From Dendrophyllia cribrosa (lineage: Eukaryota; Cnidaria; Anthozoa; Scleractinia; Dendrophylliidae), in the NCBI GenBank assembly GCA_024195265.1, contig JAJLRJ010000010.1:7368802-7432801 (forward strand): DNA of 64,000 nt, given 5' to 3'. Positions 23,101-34,299 of the stretch are shown here, piece after piece; the first letter of the stretch is position 1; each line of letters starts with the position of its first letter. Position numbers and translations under genes: made by a program. The notes under the pieces are model-generated. The model made no database searches. It saw only the letters and a list, made by a program, of their open reading frames with translations, and had not been told where the DNA came from.

Positions 23101-24171
23101 GTTTCTATCAAATCCGAGCCCGAGACTTTACCTCTAAAAAATCCGAGCCCGAGACTCCAATTGCTGGAAAATGTCGGGCCGATAGTACTGAAACAGCTTA
23201 AAACGTGACTGAAATCTCCAACGGAAGCTGAGATTTACGAGAAAAATTTACGAGACTCCGAGATCCAAATTACCAAATTCGAGACTTCGAAACTTCGAAA
23301 ATTATAACGAGCCCGAGATTCCGAGACTCCAATGAATTCATAGGCACGATATTTCAGCTGGGACCCCCCGAGGCTGGGACAGTATAGCCCAGAGTTATGT
23401 GTTACTGAATGGTAAATGGGACTTTGCCGGCATAACCGCGGCTAAAATAAATCTTTTCTCAAGATATCTGTTTGAAACGAAAGAAATGTGTTTTAACACT
23501 AAGAACATTTTCATTAGCCGAAGACAATGACATCTGTGAAAACTGCTCAACGGTACGATAAGCATTCCCAATACTTTCATATACAGTATTCCCTTCCCAC
23601 CCCTCCATGAATGAAAGGTTTAACACAAGTAAATTAGTAAATTCTTTAGGGGCACTTCTACTCTTGGGATTCAGAGTGAAAGGATTGAATTAATTTCTAA
23701 GTGAGGCATCGATTGCTATATATGTTGAGTTGCCTTTCTTCGCTCGCTTTTGCAAACTAATCAGTACATTTGTAAGTCAGAGTTGTTTGTAAGTCGAAAG
23801 TCTGTGACATGATCACAAGACAGGAAACCGCTTTGTGTGATCTTAAGAGACACACCTATACACGTCTGTCATTCCACGTTGCGTTCAACTGAGCAAGAAC
23901 TATTATGAAATTAACTCAACTCGTTTAAAGGACCGGCTATTTAAACCTGAAAAAGGAAGTAATTTTTGACATCCGCTTCCAAGACTCAAACTAACAAAAT
24001 AGGAAATTTTTAACTGCTATGAGCCTATGAGCTTCATGTAAGTTATCATTAAATTAAGGCACTAATATACTGGAAAATACTTCATTGATTACCTTGTGCA
24101 AAGCATATGTGGACAACAAACGCCTGAATTAATAATAACGTCAGTGACAAATGCTTTCCCACTTGCATCAT
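20077..24171 (-). CDS. Secreted Calx-beta-domain protein, three exons seen, 3' end not found
   Basis: Exon 1 (24171-24093) encodes a signal peptide, MMQVGKHLSLTLLLIQAFVV then HICFAQ, with donor GTAATC. Exon 2 (22029-21915) begins ASPGVFQFRAAEINVNEGSG and exon 3 (20357-20077) continues VATSDMSAIAGEDYIATTEN; together they make one Calx-beta fold. Diagnostic features are the start INVNEGSGGV, the middle AGEDYIATTENILFSPGDTE, the acidic DDGVNEGEEAFEV and the final VVIDDND. Phases are 1, 2, then 1 at the exit donor, all consistent. Calx-beta domains bind calcium and occur in extracellular adhesion proteins. After the domain comes a Pro/Thr/Asp linker (APTDAPSDPPAHSST). Further exons exist but were not found. 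A 30-nt segment (19945-19916, DNDPSTDPPA) looks like a duplicated copy of the exon 3 end. An upstream in-frame ATG (24321) is possible, but the start at 24171 gives the proper signal peptide. Confidence 0.82.
20510..20955 (+). repeat. K-family repeat, copy 3, most complete
   Basis: The left end is GGGGGGTACTCCC with TATACGGGGATGCTCCGCCC; the right end is GGGGCGGAGCATCCCCGTAC then GAGTACCCCCC, so the terminal inverted repeats are about 45 bp. The inside matches copies 1 and 2. It lies in the intron between Calx-beta exons 2 and 3. Confidence 0.85.
21527..21742. repeat. Short inverted-repeat element
   Basis: GGGCCCGTTTCTCGAAAATC at the left faces GGGCCTTTCGAGAAACGG at the right. The interior is AT-rich and non-coding. 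It lies between Calx-beta exons 2 and 3. Confidence 0.6.
22218..22590. repeat. MITE-like element with AGGCCCCATTT ends
   Basis: The left end TAAGGCCCCATTTAGTATGG pairs with the right end CCCCATACAAATGGGGCCTA. The interior has GAGACAACT blocks in both orientations and a G tract of about 30 bp (22327-22356). It lies in Calx-beta intron 1. Confidence 0.8.
22591..24092. other. Calx-beta intron 1, proximal part
   Basis: No exon was recognised. Between 23040 and 23340 short GAGACTCCGAG/GAGCCCGAGAC motifs recur irregularly, a degenerate simple repeat. The rest is AT-rich. Confidence 0.45.
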
Positions 24172-24582
24172 GAAATTAAACTTGCGTTGACCAGCTTCTG
24201 ACTTCTGGAACTCGAGGATAAATTTACAAACTGAGCCCGGAATAGGTTTTCGAGTGTGCTTGTTGTTTGACAACAAGCGTTCGACCGTGAAACTTGATGG
24301 AATGAGCGTGTTGAACAACACTGAATAATAAGTAGTTAAAACAAATAACGTCGGCTGATTGTTCTCAAACTTAATTGAATTAAATCAAAGGAGCAACAAG
24401 CATTCACCGTGAAAACCGCACGAGCGTATTAGCTTCTTAGCTGGCCAATGGCTCCAGGCAGTATGAAAGGAAGGCTATAATAGCTGCTGCATTTTAGCAG
24501 CACACCGGTATCGAACAGTGCAGTACTGAAGACCTTAATTTTTTTAAACCGATCCGCACATGGTATATGTACAGCTGCTAGC

Positions 24583-24990
24583 CTTTCAGTCTGTGGATGA
24601 AACCCTAAAGTGTGACCATTCAAGTGAAGGCTACTGAACAGTGCTTTCGCGTGCACGTGGTGCTGTTCATTATGCTGAACAGGGTGGTTTTAACATTTGA
24701 GTCTGTGTATGAAATCCTAAAGTGTGACCATTCAAATGAAAGCTATTGAGCAGTACTTTCCTGTGGTACTGTTTATTATGCTGCACAAGGTGGTTCTAAC
24801 GTTTGAGTCTGTGGATGAAATCCTAAAGTGTGACCATTCAAATGAAAGCTACTGAGCGTACTTTCCTGTGGTACTGTTTATTATGCTGTACAGGGTGGTT
24901 CTAACTTTTGAGTCTGTGGATGAAATCCTAAAGTGTGACCATTCAAATGAAAGCTAGTGAGCAGCACCTTCATATGGTTCTGCTTGTTTG
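24583..24990 (+). repeat. Tandem repeat array D of the ~107-bp family
   Basis: About four units in array A orientation carry GTCTGTGGATGAAATCCTAA and ATTCAAATGAAAGC. It lies about 400 bp upstream of Calx-beta exon 1a, between the two alternative first exons. Confidence 0.92.
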
Positions 24991-26118
24991 TTTTTTCATA
25001 TTTATTTATTTTCCGTCAAATCAAGTAAGCTTGCTTATTCTAATGCGTGACTATGGGAGTTCAGCCAGTTTGTTCTGAATTACAAGCTACAAAGACTAAT
25101 TAGACTGACCGCACGCATGACTGATGACATAGGAGTCCATTAGTGCTTGATTTTTTTAGTATAGCCCCAAGCATTTAAACTGTGGCCTTACACACAAGCC
25201 TAGGCTGTTCCAGACTTATCGACTCTGGTGGAACACACGACATAAACACATCACACGAGATCAAGGACAAGTTAACCTGACTGTAACTGTATGTTATTTT
25301 GCTCAGAATTTTCTGTAAGCGGAGGGTACCAATGCGTTTTTATCCCGGTGGCGAGGGGGGGGGGGGGGGTACTATCATATATACGTTATATGGGTAAATA
25401 TACTGCTGTGAAGGCTATGGTTTTCAAACAGTTTAGCCTGAGATAGTGTATAGAAATCGGACCGTTTGGAAGATAGAGTTTCTACAAAATAAATAGTCTG
25501 GAATAGGGTAGGGATTGTTAGTCGGCCTAGTCTCGAATAGGGTTGCAAAATGCAGCTGAACGTGATCTGGTATAAGGTAAGGGTTTCAGAGTTCCAGCGG
25601 CACACCAGTACCCAGAAATATGCAGAATGCCCCCCTCCCCTCTGGGCTTTTACATGGTGATAGCTGTATTTATCACGACCAAAATCATAACTGACAGCTG
25701 ACAAAAGTTGGGAAATCTGAACAACTGTTGGTTGAGTTCAAGGAACTAGCCTAACTAACACTCTGTTTTTGGATAGAAGAACGCGCGAGCCAATCACGCG
25801 CGCAAGCACCCGCGAGGGAGCCGCCGAAATCCACACTCGCGTGATTAACTCACGCACTCGACGACCCAGCAAACGGGGCTGACTGAGTAACAGTTTATTG
25901 TGGAAGTGTGTCAAGTGGTATCTAAGAAATTTTCTATAACTGATTAACCATTTCAGACTCCATTTCAACCAGTCTTGGATTGATTGATTTGGATGATCAC
26001 AAAAAAAGTAAATAAAAAGATAAATAGATAAATAAATATGAAATTGTAATGATTTACGGAAGAGCGCCTACGGGAAAGTGCAAAAGGTACGGCATTTAAA
26101 GACCGCATAAACTAAATT

Positions 26119-26600
26119 GTTGCTGGGGTAACCATGTGATGGACTAGCATCCTATCCAGTAGGGAGTAAAAAAACACCTAGTCATTTCATATATAAACCA
26201 GGTCACCCTGTGATGGACAAGCATCCCATCAAGGGGGGAGTAGTAATACTCCTAGTTGCTTCATAGTATATAAACCAGGTTACCTGGGATGGACTAGCAT
26301 CCCATGCAGGAGAGAGTAGTAATACTCCTAGTCATTTCATAGCATATAAACCAGGTCACCCTGTGATGGCAGATACCACGCAGCTCTTAACAACCTCTAA
26401 TTTCGTTGGACCTGGGTAACACACAGCTCTATTGTTTTCAGGGCTAGGGTCCATTGTTGTGTTGTTTGTTCTATTGTTTTCTCAGCAAATCAGGGAAGAC
26501 CTTGTAAGAGCTGCGTACTGCCTCTGTGATGGACTAGCATCCCATCCAGGGGGAGTAGTAATACTTCTAGTCACTTCATAGTAAATAAACCTCGTTCGCA
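26119..26600 (+). repeat. ~75-bp tandem of a SINE tail
   Basis: Three units, starting near 26136, 26211 and 26287, share GTGATGGACTAGCATCCCAT, GGAGTAGTAATACTCCTAGT and CATATAAACCAGGT. A fourth begins but breaks near 26370, and another lies at 26520-26600. The same sequence forms the tail of the tRNA-like SINE at 41165-41450 in the opposite orientation. Confidence 0.75.
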
Positions 26601-27175
26601 GGGTCTTCTCCTTCCCGTCCCCTGGAGCGAGAGAGAGAGGCGGGAAAATGAGAGACCCTGGGGACGAGGTTGGCTGCTCCCCTGCCACACAATTCCAGTT
26701 AACGCCCATGGAACAGGCTATACCATTGGCTTGCCACCCTTAGAGATAACAATAGGACAAACAACACAACAATGGACCCTAACCCTAAAAACAATAGCAG
26801 CTGTGTTTTACAGGCCAATGAAAATAAAGGCTTCTAAAAGCTGCGACCCTACCGGCTATATTAGGCCACTTCAAAAAAAACATAATAATCTTTTATGTGC
26901 AGGCTCAGCTCACCGGGGTGTAATTATTCAAGTCTCCTTTGTTAGAATGGCACAATGGAATTCAGAGCATGTAGGAATGCTAGGACGTAGCATTGTGTGT
27001 TCGTATACAAATGTGCACCGTATGCATATTGCCAAGAAGTTGAAGCATGGCACGTGCAGTTCGTGTTGAAAACAAAAGAAATTGGAAAAATCAGGCTTAC
27101 ATCAAGCACCACCCAAACCTGCACTTTAAAGAGTATTATGGTATTTTTCGAAGTTGCCTATATTACTAATTTATA

Positions 27176-27300
27176 ATATGACCATACGGCCCCGCTGACG
27201 CAATCCCACAGAAAATAGAATCGCAAGGTGACGTGAGCGGGGCCGAAAGGGTTGACGTGAGCCGGTCCGGAAAAAGCCGTCCGGCCCCGCTCGAGTTCAA
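27176..27300 (+). repeat. GC-rich repeat terminus matching 104-292
   Basis: ATATGACCATACGGCCCCGC, GACGTGAGC and GGTCCGGAAAAAGCCGTCCG occur here in the order seen on the minus strand near the left edge. Hairpin potential is strong. Confidence 0.55.
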
Positions 27301-27353
27301 GCGACCTCGCACTGCACGACTTTTCTTGTACTTTCTAGTCATATTATAAAATA

Positions 27354-27491
27354 CTTATTGACTGAGTTAGGTCGGGCCGGACAGGAAAATATTTGGCTCT
27401 CGGTCACGGCGCACGGACCTCGCTTCGCTGGGTACGCCATGACCTCGAGCCAAATATTTTCCCGTCCGGCCCTCCCACGGCAGTCAATAAG
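27354..27491. repeat. Fold-back element
   Basis: CCGGACAGGAAAATATTTGG pairs with CCAAATATTTTCCCGTCCGG, and the outer ends are TTATTGACTG and CAGTCAATAA. The loop is about 50 bp. Confidence 0.8.
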
Positions 27492-28377
27492 TGCATAGTA
27501 TGAAACACGCAAGAGTCTGGGGAAAATATTTCCTGTATTCAAATAATAAATTGTATTGAATCATCCGCTACTTTGCAGGGTATGTTGCTGCCACCTTTAT
27601 TGTATTACACTTAGCTTTATTTTACGCCAGAGTGCTCTGACGTCACTTTCGTTGGCTTTCTTTTAAAACTTCAGAAACATGCAAATTTAAATGGGGGCCG
27701 TGCATATGCGAAAAGTACGGCCGAAAAAAGTCGTTTTCCCTTGATCAGATTGAAAACGGTTTGGACAGGCTACTAAATACATTATTTCCTTCCGAAAAAT
27801 GCACAAAAAAGGAATTAAAAAATTTGATCGAACTGGGGCACTTTAAAGACATTTAAAAATATACACCCCAAAAAATAAAAAAACCCGACATTTTTTGCAA
27901 TTACTCTTTCTTAAAAAGGTTGATGTGAAGCACAAAAACTCTAGAGTCTGTTACCTATTAGCTGCGGTAAATGTTTCAACTTATGCCTAAGTAAATTGGA
28001 AATAACAATAGCCACGGCACGCTTAGCTTAAATTCGATATAATAAAAGCCGCGGCACTTTAACTTAAAATTAAGCGTGCAGCGGCGGCGTTATTTTTATT
28101 TCGAGTTTACCTAACCGGAAACGTGAAAACGTGAAACGTGAAACGTGGAGCTGCGGATAAATGTTATTTCGAATTTACCTAGGTAAAAGTTGAAACTCTT
28201 TTTCTTTTCTTTTCCCTTTTCTATACAAAATAGTTCACGCACTTCTCCCAATAATACGAAATATATAGCAGGCAGTGATCGTTTTCACTTTCCTTCAAAA
28301 TGCGAAATAACTACCATCGTCGGAAATATGTCATGTAGAGCTACTATTATTGAGAGCGCTATGATCATATTTGGGTA

Positions 28378-28503
28378 GTTTCTTGGAGTTGCGGATGGTG
28401 TGATCACCAAATGACGTAAAACAAAAGATTCAAAAGACACTGAACAATACCCACACCACAACACAAAAGCTAACCAACAATGGCTTCCGCAACACCAAGA
28501 AAC
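28378..28503. repeat. 126-bp MITE with GTTTCTTGG ends, copy 1
   Basis: The ends are GTTTCTTGGAGTTGCGGATG and CGCAACACCAAGAAAC. A copy of 127 bp in the reverse orientation is at 57148-57274 inside another element. Confidence 0.85.
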
Positions 28504-29460
28504 ACCCCATATTTGGGCAGTATATCAATGTGTGTTGAATTATAAGACACGTTATTACACTCTACAGATTGCGCGCATAATTATAACTACTAAATCTCGG
28601 CAATGATTTCATCGATAAATAATATTGCTATGTCATTTGTCATCAAATTCAGAGTGGAATCTCATATAAAAAATAACGGGGCTGATGGTAGGAAATTTTT
28701 AAAGGAACCCAAAAATGGCGCAGAAACCCATTTGTGGGTGTGGCTCACATTAGTTTTTACAAGAGGTAGAACGTTTTTCCTGTCATCATATTTTTTCTTG
28801 TTTATACCCTAAAAGGAAAATTAATCTGACAGTGCCCATTTTCGATTCAAACACCTTTACCCCGTCACATTTACATGTGAACCCTCTCGGGGCATCAAAC
28901 TTCATTTTAGTGTCACATCTGGCGCGGCTAGTAACTCAAGAATTATCTCATGCGGATCTGTCATCGCCTGGCAAGGATTGAATATCAAGGCGTTTTGTAG
29001 AATGCATGACTTTAAAAACATTTCGTTCGATTTTTCTCAAATTTTGCTTAAACTGTTAACGTAAACATCGCGAGTTCGAATGTGAGTTAATGCAAAGTTA
29101 ATCCTCTGTAAACACGAGGAGCATTCGTGTCGAATTCTCTAAGGCTTTCGCCACTCTTAGCTTGAAATAATTAAAACTAACAAAATCAAATATTTCTTAC
29201 CTTTCCTTGACTTCATAATTTTTAAATTAAGATTATCATAATACTTGCATGCTGACAAATATCCAGTGACGAGAGAAGGTGGAGAATGGTCTTTCCAAAA
29301 ATATGGGTCTCGCAAAATGTCGGTGGAACTTCATGGGGTTCTACGTCTCAGAGTCTCAATTGTTATGCGAAGGAGTCTCGATTGTTTTCGCGAAGCCGCT
29401 TCAGAGTTTCGGTATCGCATTTTAAAAGTGCTAGTCTCGCCACCCGGCTAACAAGCTTAC

Positions 29461-29536
29461 CTTGTGCAGTGCACAAACTGACAAAAAACGTCTGAATTAA
29501 AAATGACTTCAGCAACGACTGTTTTCCCCTTTGCAT
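29461..29536 (-). CDS. Alternative or duplicated signal-peptide exon, paralogue of Calx-beta exon 1
   Basis: ATG 29536 encodes MQRGKQSLLKSFLIQTFFVS then LCTAQ, followed by G and donor GTAAGC, phase 1 as in the exon at 24171-24093. Both exons share the layout M-Q-x-G-K-x-x-S-L and end in A-Q before the donor. The sequence upstream (about 29560-29820) also resembles 24200-24440, including TTGATGGAAT and a GTGAAAcC(G/A)CACGA block, so promoter and 5' UTR were duplicated with it. Splicing to Calx-beta exon 2 (22029) would preserve frame. No separate downstream Calx-beta exons were found, so it is either an alternative first exon of that gene or an orphaned copy. Confidence 0.65.
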
Positions 29537-29910
29537 GGTAAAATTTCGAATCAATGAACGATCTGCTGAATTTCCATGAACCAGTAGATAAATTTACGAG
29601 CTAAGCCTAGACAGGTATGCAGCCTTCGCCCTTGAAAATTGATGGAATAAGCTTGATGGCACGCATAAATAATAAATGTGGTTGAACAAACAATATTAAA
29701 CGTGGGCTTGTATTTAGTCATTTGAAGGCAGCTGTCATTAAACGGACTGACATGCAGATCAAATGAAGTAGAAGCGATGCACTGTGAAACCACACGAACA
29801 TATGAGCTTCTCTGCTCCAAGCAGTTCACGTTTGCAGATGGAAATTTTAAAGTCGATTTAGTTTTAACAGAGTTTGGGTAGCTAATTTTAGCAGCAAGCT
29901 GTTACCTAAA

Positions 29911-29942
29911 ATGATGATGATGATGATGATGATGATGACGAA
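29911..29942 (+). repeat. GAT microsatellite
   Basis: A run of eight to nine GAT/GATGAC units. Confidence 0.9.
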
Positions 29943-30183
29943 AATGATGACTATTTTATTTATTTTATTTTATTAGCTTCGCCAAATCAAGTACACATAT
30001 ATATAAAAGAAATGAGAGAGGCAGGGTATCCGCAACAGCATAGCCAATTACTGCGTGCCCAAGACTTAAGAAAAATAAATAAAATTAATTTTAGTTACAA
30101 CAGATAAGTAGTTGTAAATCTAAAAATTAAAAACAACAAGTAATAGGGCGCATAAGGCTTCGCGAAGAGTTACATTTACAGCA

Positions 30184-30208
30184 GATAAATGATGATGATG
30201 ATGACGAC

Positions 30209-30264
<56 letters not shown>

Positions 30265-30295
30265 TTGTGACGATGACAATGACGATGTTGACGAT
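30184..30295 (+). repeat. GATGAC microsatellite
   Basis: Repeated GATGAC and GACGAT units over about 110 bp. The poly-His and poly-Ser frames on the minus strand are its translation, not genes. Confidence 0.92.
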
Positions 30296-30380
30296 GTAAT
30301 TTGGTGCAAAATGACCCTCCGATTCTGGTTATATGTTCGACACTAACATAATCGTTAAAGAGAAAGAGATCATCGCAGTT

Positions 30381-30735
30381 ACAGCCATGCTCCGTCACGC
30401 GTGACCAGTATTTTTGAAAATTGAATGGAGTTTTCAATATTACGCGTCGGTTTTGAAAATTCATTCCGAGATTCGGAATTCCCGTGAGAATTTTACCGCA
30501 TTTTCGGAAACAAAGAGCAACAAAATATCATTTTGTTTGAAATGTTACATATCCTAACAATATTAAGTTTTTTTATGCGTGCAGTGAAGTTATTTTCCGT
30601 TAATTTGTGACTTTCAAAGTGTTTTCCACAGAGATCTTCAAGGTTTCATTCAAATCTCGGACGTTACAAAGAAATATTCAAATGTTCATTTCATTCTCTA
30701 GATTACTGGTCACGCATGACGGAGCATGGCTGTAA
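30381..30735. repeat. Inverted-repeat element abutting the next one
   Basis: ACAGCCATGCTCCGTCACGC at the left is complementary to GCATGACGGAGCATGGCTGT at the right, allowing one mismatch. The interior is AT-rich. Its right end touches the element at 30736. Confidence 0.75.
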
Positions 30736-31696
30736 TGCGCCGATCAATTCGAAACATCAACATCCCCCCCCCGGGCAAGCCCCGGGTATTTGAACATTTT
30801 CTGTGCCCGGGGAGTCGGGAATTTGATGTGAAAGGCCATCCCAGGGGTGGGGAATTTGACTTTGCCTGGGTGGGGTGGGGAATTTGAACCGGAAGTGTTC
30901 AAAATATATTTTTTTGGCCGGCGCCTATCAAACACATGCGGTAGCAGTTCAGATTCAACATGGAGCAATTTAAAGGGGAAAATATCGTTTTTGTTAGTGA
31001 ATGGCTAGTAAAATGGGCTGACAAAGCTTTGCAGTGTTTTTGAAGGTTTGTATGAAAAGTTAAATTCAACTGCCATTCAACGCGTTTTAGATTTCGAAGT
31101 CAAAATGGCTGACTGCATTGCCAGTCCTGTGCCAGTCTATTAAATGTACGCAGATCTTAAACGGCCATTGATTGAAAGAAAAAACACTGCAAAATGAACT
31201 CTCTCAAACAGAAAATTCTTTAAGGAAACATTTGTCAGTTGATATAAAACGCGTTTAGAATAATAAATTTTTACCTCGTGGAAATTAACGCTTCCAAAAA
31301 TGAATCAACCGCGTTGCTATATTTGTTGATCACACGAGAAATTACTCAAATAAAAAAATATCGAAAAGTAAATCCCCAAGACAACCACAGGAGTGCCACA
31401 GGAGTGCCGTGAAATATCAGTTGCAAAGTATACGCGGTTCAGTTGAGTATATTCTCGAGGAAAACACTAGCTAGAATAAATCAGAAAAAGTGAATGCAAA
31501 GTGTATTTTTTAATCTCACTAAAAACATTTTATCTTTAGGAGGGGCATTTGACAGTCAAATCCAGTGCTAGGGTGGGGTATTTGAATGCAATTTTGGCCC
31601 AACGGGGCGGGAATTTGAACAAGTCGATCTTCAAAAGTTCAAATGCCCGGGGCATTGCCCGGGGGGGGATGTTGATGTTTCGAATTGATCGGCGCA
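30736..31696. repeat. 961-bp element with terminal inverted repeats and inner C/G tracts
   Basis: The left end TGCGCCGATCAATTCGAAAC plus CATCAACATCCCCCCCC is mirrored at the right by GGGGGATGTTGATG and CGAATTGATCGGCGCA. Sub-terminal blocks such as GGGTGGGGAATTTGA and its complement repeat inward. No transposase frame is visible, so it is non-autonomous. Confidence 0.85.
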
Positions 31697-33360
31697 AAGC
31701 AGCAACTGAAGGAGTTGCAATGATTTGAAGGCTGATATACAACCACATCCAAGAAATTCGAGAGATGATAGCCATTACCTTATAAAATATTAACAAAAAT
31801 CAAAGGAAAATAAGCAAGGGTGTTTGGTTTGTTTTACTGACGATCTTGATTGTTCAAACAATACAAAACAATAACTTTATTTATACACGTAGAGTTCTAA
31901 TTGTGCGGCTTAAATTCTGGTGGTAAATTATTCCATAAAACTAGCAGTAATCAGAGATTATGGATACGTGTTAGAAGGAAACTCCGGCGGAAATGAGCCC
32001 CAGAAAAAATCAATAGGGGCGGCCATTTGGAAGACCGGATACCAAAAAATCTCAAATTTTACTGCACATAAAGCACAGGACAACCAACACGAAATTAGGA
32101 TTGCGTTCTTCGAACGCGATAACTCCCCTATGAGCAATAGAGTTTTTCATAAAGTAAGTGTTAAATCGCGGTACGCTAAGCTTCAATCGATTTCGCAGTT
32201 GTTGCCTTTTATTAGTAAACTTGACAGAAAATCCATGCATCAAGCTAGTATTTTATTCTGTATCGACTGCGCAGCAGATGGAAGGCTTTCATTGAGTGGC
32301 AATTCGGTAAAATGAAAAGGAGATATTAAATCATTTAATTACAAATCACATAATTAATACATATCTATAGTTTTTTTTTTGGACCTTTACGTGGAGCAAA
32401 CCTTTTAAATTTTAACATTATCTTCACAAATTTGATGAATAAACTTTTTTAAAAATGCTAAGTTGACTTTTTAATAAAAAAAAGTGCAGGACAACTCGGT
32501 TTTAATATTTACTTTTAATTAAGGTTTTCACGATTATCAGTGGACAAAACTGACAGGGGCACTGTCTGTGGCCTAATTTTTTAATTAATTATTATCTGTT
32601 GTCTTGTCTTACTGATTTTCTATTCAAAACCTCTAATAACGGAAAAACCACCGGATCTCTTGTAGACGGTATCAGTAAAAATCTTGAGATAATAAGTACA
32701 AAAAAATAATAATACAAACTGATCCTTACGGCAAGGAGAAGAGATTGAGAGAGAAGTGAGATAAAAAAAATCAAACAGTCAGTGAATGTATTTGAATAAA
32801 TAATCAGTAAGGTCAGCAAAGTTCCTGCCTCGTCCAAAGGCTCCGGTATAGCACGGGGAAAAAAGGGTGCGCGGGGCATAGTGGGAAGGATCCAAAACAT
32901 CTAAAAAACCGATTGGTCGAACATTGCAGTTAATGGACGCATCAAAGCCCCAAATCGGGAAATTTCCATGAGATGTGCGTATTCCAATATTTCCACGGAC
33001 ATTTCCACCGGTACGGATAAAAGCCAAAAGGCCTGAAAATAGTAGCAAGTAGCAAATGGAACGTTCATTTTCCGTTTGTACCGCTACAAATCAAATTCAT
33101 GCAGGTACAGTTAGAATCTGTGCAAGCTCTGAACGTGCTCACATTATACCAGTACAGCTATTTTCACCTTTTTTTCCCGTGGTATAATATCGATGAAATT
33201 AGGCTCCCTTTGGGAGCATGTCCGTACTGCACGCTAATTAATTTTTGTATGTACAGTTAATTCGACCTTTCTTCTTTTAAAACTTTGATAGCCTGTGAAT
33301 AGGCTCCATTTTGAGGGGTATTGGGTTATTAAACCATTTCACTCCCAGAGTCATTAATGT
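31697..33360. other. AT-rich intergenic stretch
   Basis: A plus-strand frame at 31920-32315 lacks an ATG start and shows no domain. I see no convincing gene or element. Confidence 0.4.
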
Positions 33361-33362
33361 AG

Positions 33363-34262
33363 ACATGTAGTGTGGTCCTAACTTTTGAGTCTGTCGACGA
33401 AATCCTATGGTGTGACCATTCAAATGAAACCTCTTCAGCAGTACTTTTGCATGGTACCATTTGTTCTAACTTTTGAGTCTGTCGACGAAATCCTATGGTG
33501 TGACCATTCAAATGAAACCTCTTCAGCAGTACTTTTGCATGGTACCATTTGTTCTAACTTTTGAGTCTGTCGACGAAATCCTATGGTGTGACCATTCAAA
33601 TGAAACCTCTTCAGCAGTACTTTTGCATGGTACCATTTGTTCTAACTTTTGAGTCTGTCAATGAAATCCTATGGTGTGACCATTCAAATGAAACCTCTTC
33701 AGCAGTACTTTTGCATGGTACCATTTGTTCTAACTTTTGAGTCTGTCAATGAAATCCTATGGTGTGACCATTCAATTGAAACCTCTTCAGCAGTACTTTT
33801 GATGGTACCATTTGTTCTAACTTTTGAGTCTGTCAATGAAATCCTATGGTGTGACCATTCAATTGAAACCTCTTCAGCAGTACTTTTGATGGTACCATTT
33901 GTTCTAACTTTTGAGTCTGTTGATGAAATCCTATAGTGTGACCATTCAAATGAAACCTCTTCAGCAGTACTTTTGATGGTACCATTTGTTCTAACTTTTG
34001 AGTCTGTTGATGAAATCCTATGGCCTGGTGTGACCATTCAAATGAAACCTCTTCAGTAGTACTTTTGCATGGTACCATTTGTTCTAACTTTTGAGTCTGT
34101 CAATGAAATCCTATGGTGTGACCATTCAAATGAAACCTCTTCAGCAGTACTTTTGCATGGTACCATTTGTTCTAACTTTTGAGTCTGTCAATGAAATCCT
34201 ATGGTGTGACCATTCAAATTAAACCTCTTCAGCAGTACTTTTGCATGATACCATTTGTTTTT
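33363..34262 (+). repeat. Tandem repeat array E, homogeneous 87-88-bp units
   Basis: About ten units share GTTCTAACTTTTGAGTCTGT, CCATTCAAATGAAACCTCTT and CAGCAGTACTTTTG. Starts at 33463, 33551, 33639, 33727, 33814, 33901, 33988, 34081 and 34169 give 88, 88, 88, 87, 87, 87, 93 and 88 bp. It is related to the ~107-bp family but about 20 bp shorter and much more uniform. The frames on both strands are repeat translations. Confidence 0.95.
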
Positions 34263-34299
34263 CAATATTTTACAAAATGAAATTTTGGATTTTATATGA

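Larger units (their letters stand above)
24991..29460. other. Region between the two Calx-beta-type first exons
   Basis: No second set of Calx-beta exons was seen here. It contains a G-tract repeat (25320-25640), a SINE-tail tandem (26119-26600), inverted-repeat elements at 27176-27491 and 28378-28503, and otherwise AT-rich sequence without recognisable coding content. Confidence 0.5.

Noticed and set aside
30120..30464. His-rich and Ser-rich minus-strand proteins
   Set aside because: They are produced by the GATGAC microsatellite.
31920..32315. 131-residue plus-strand gene
   Set aside because: It has no ATG start, no domain and no splice signals.
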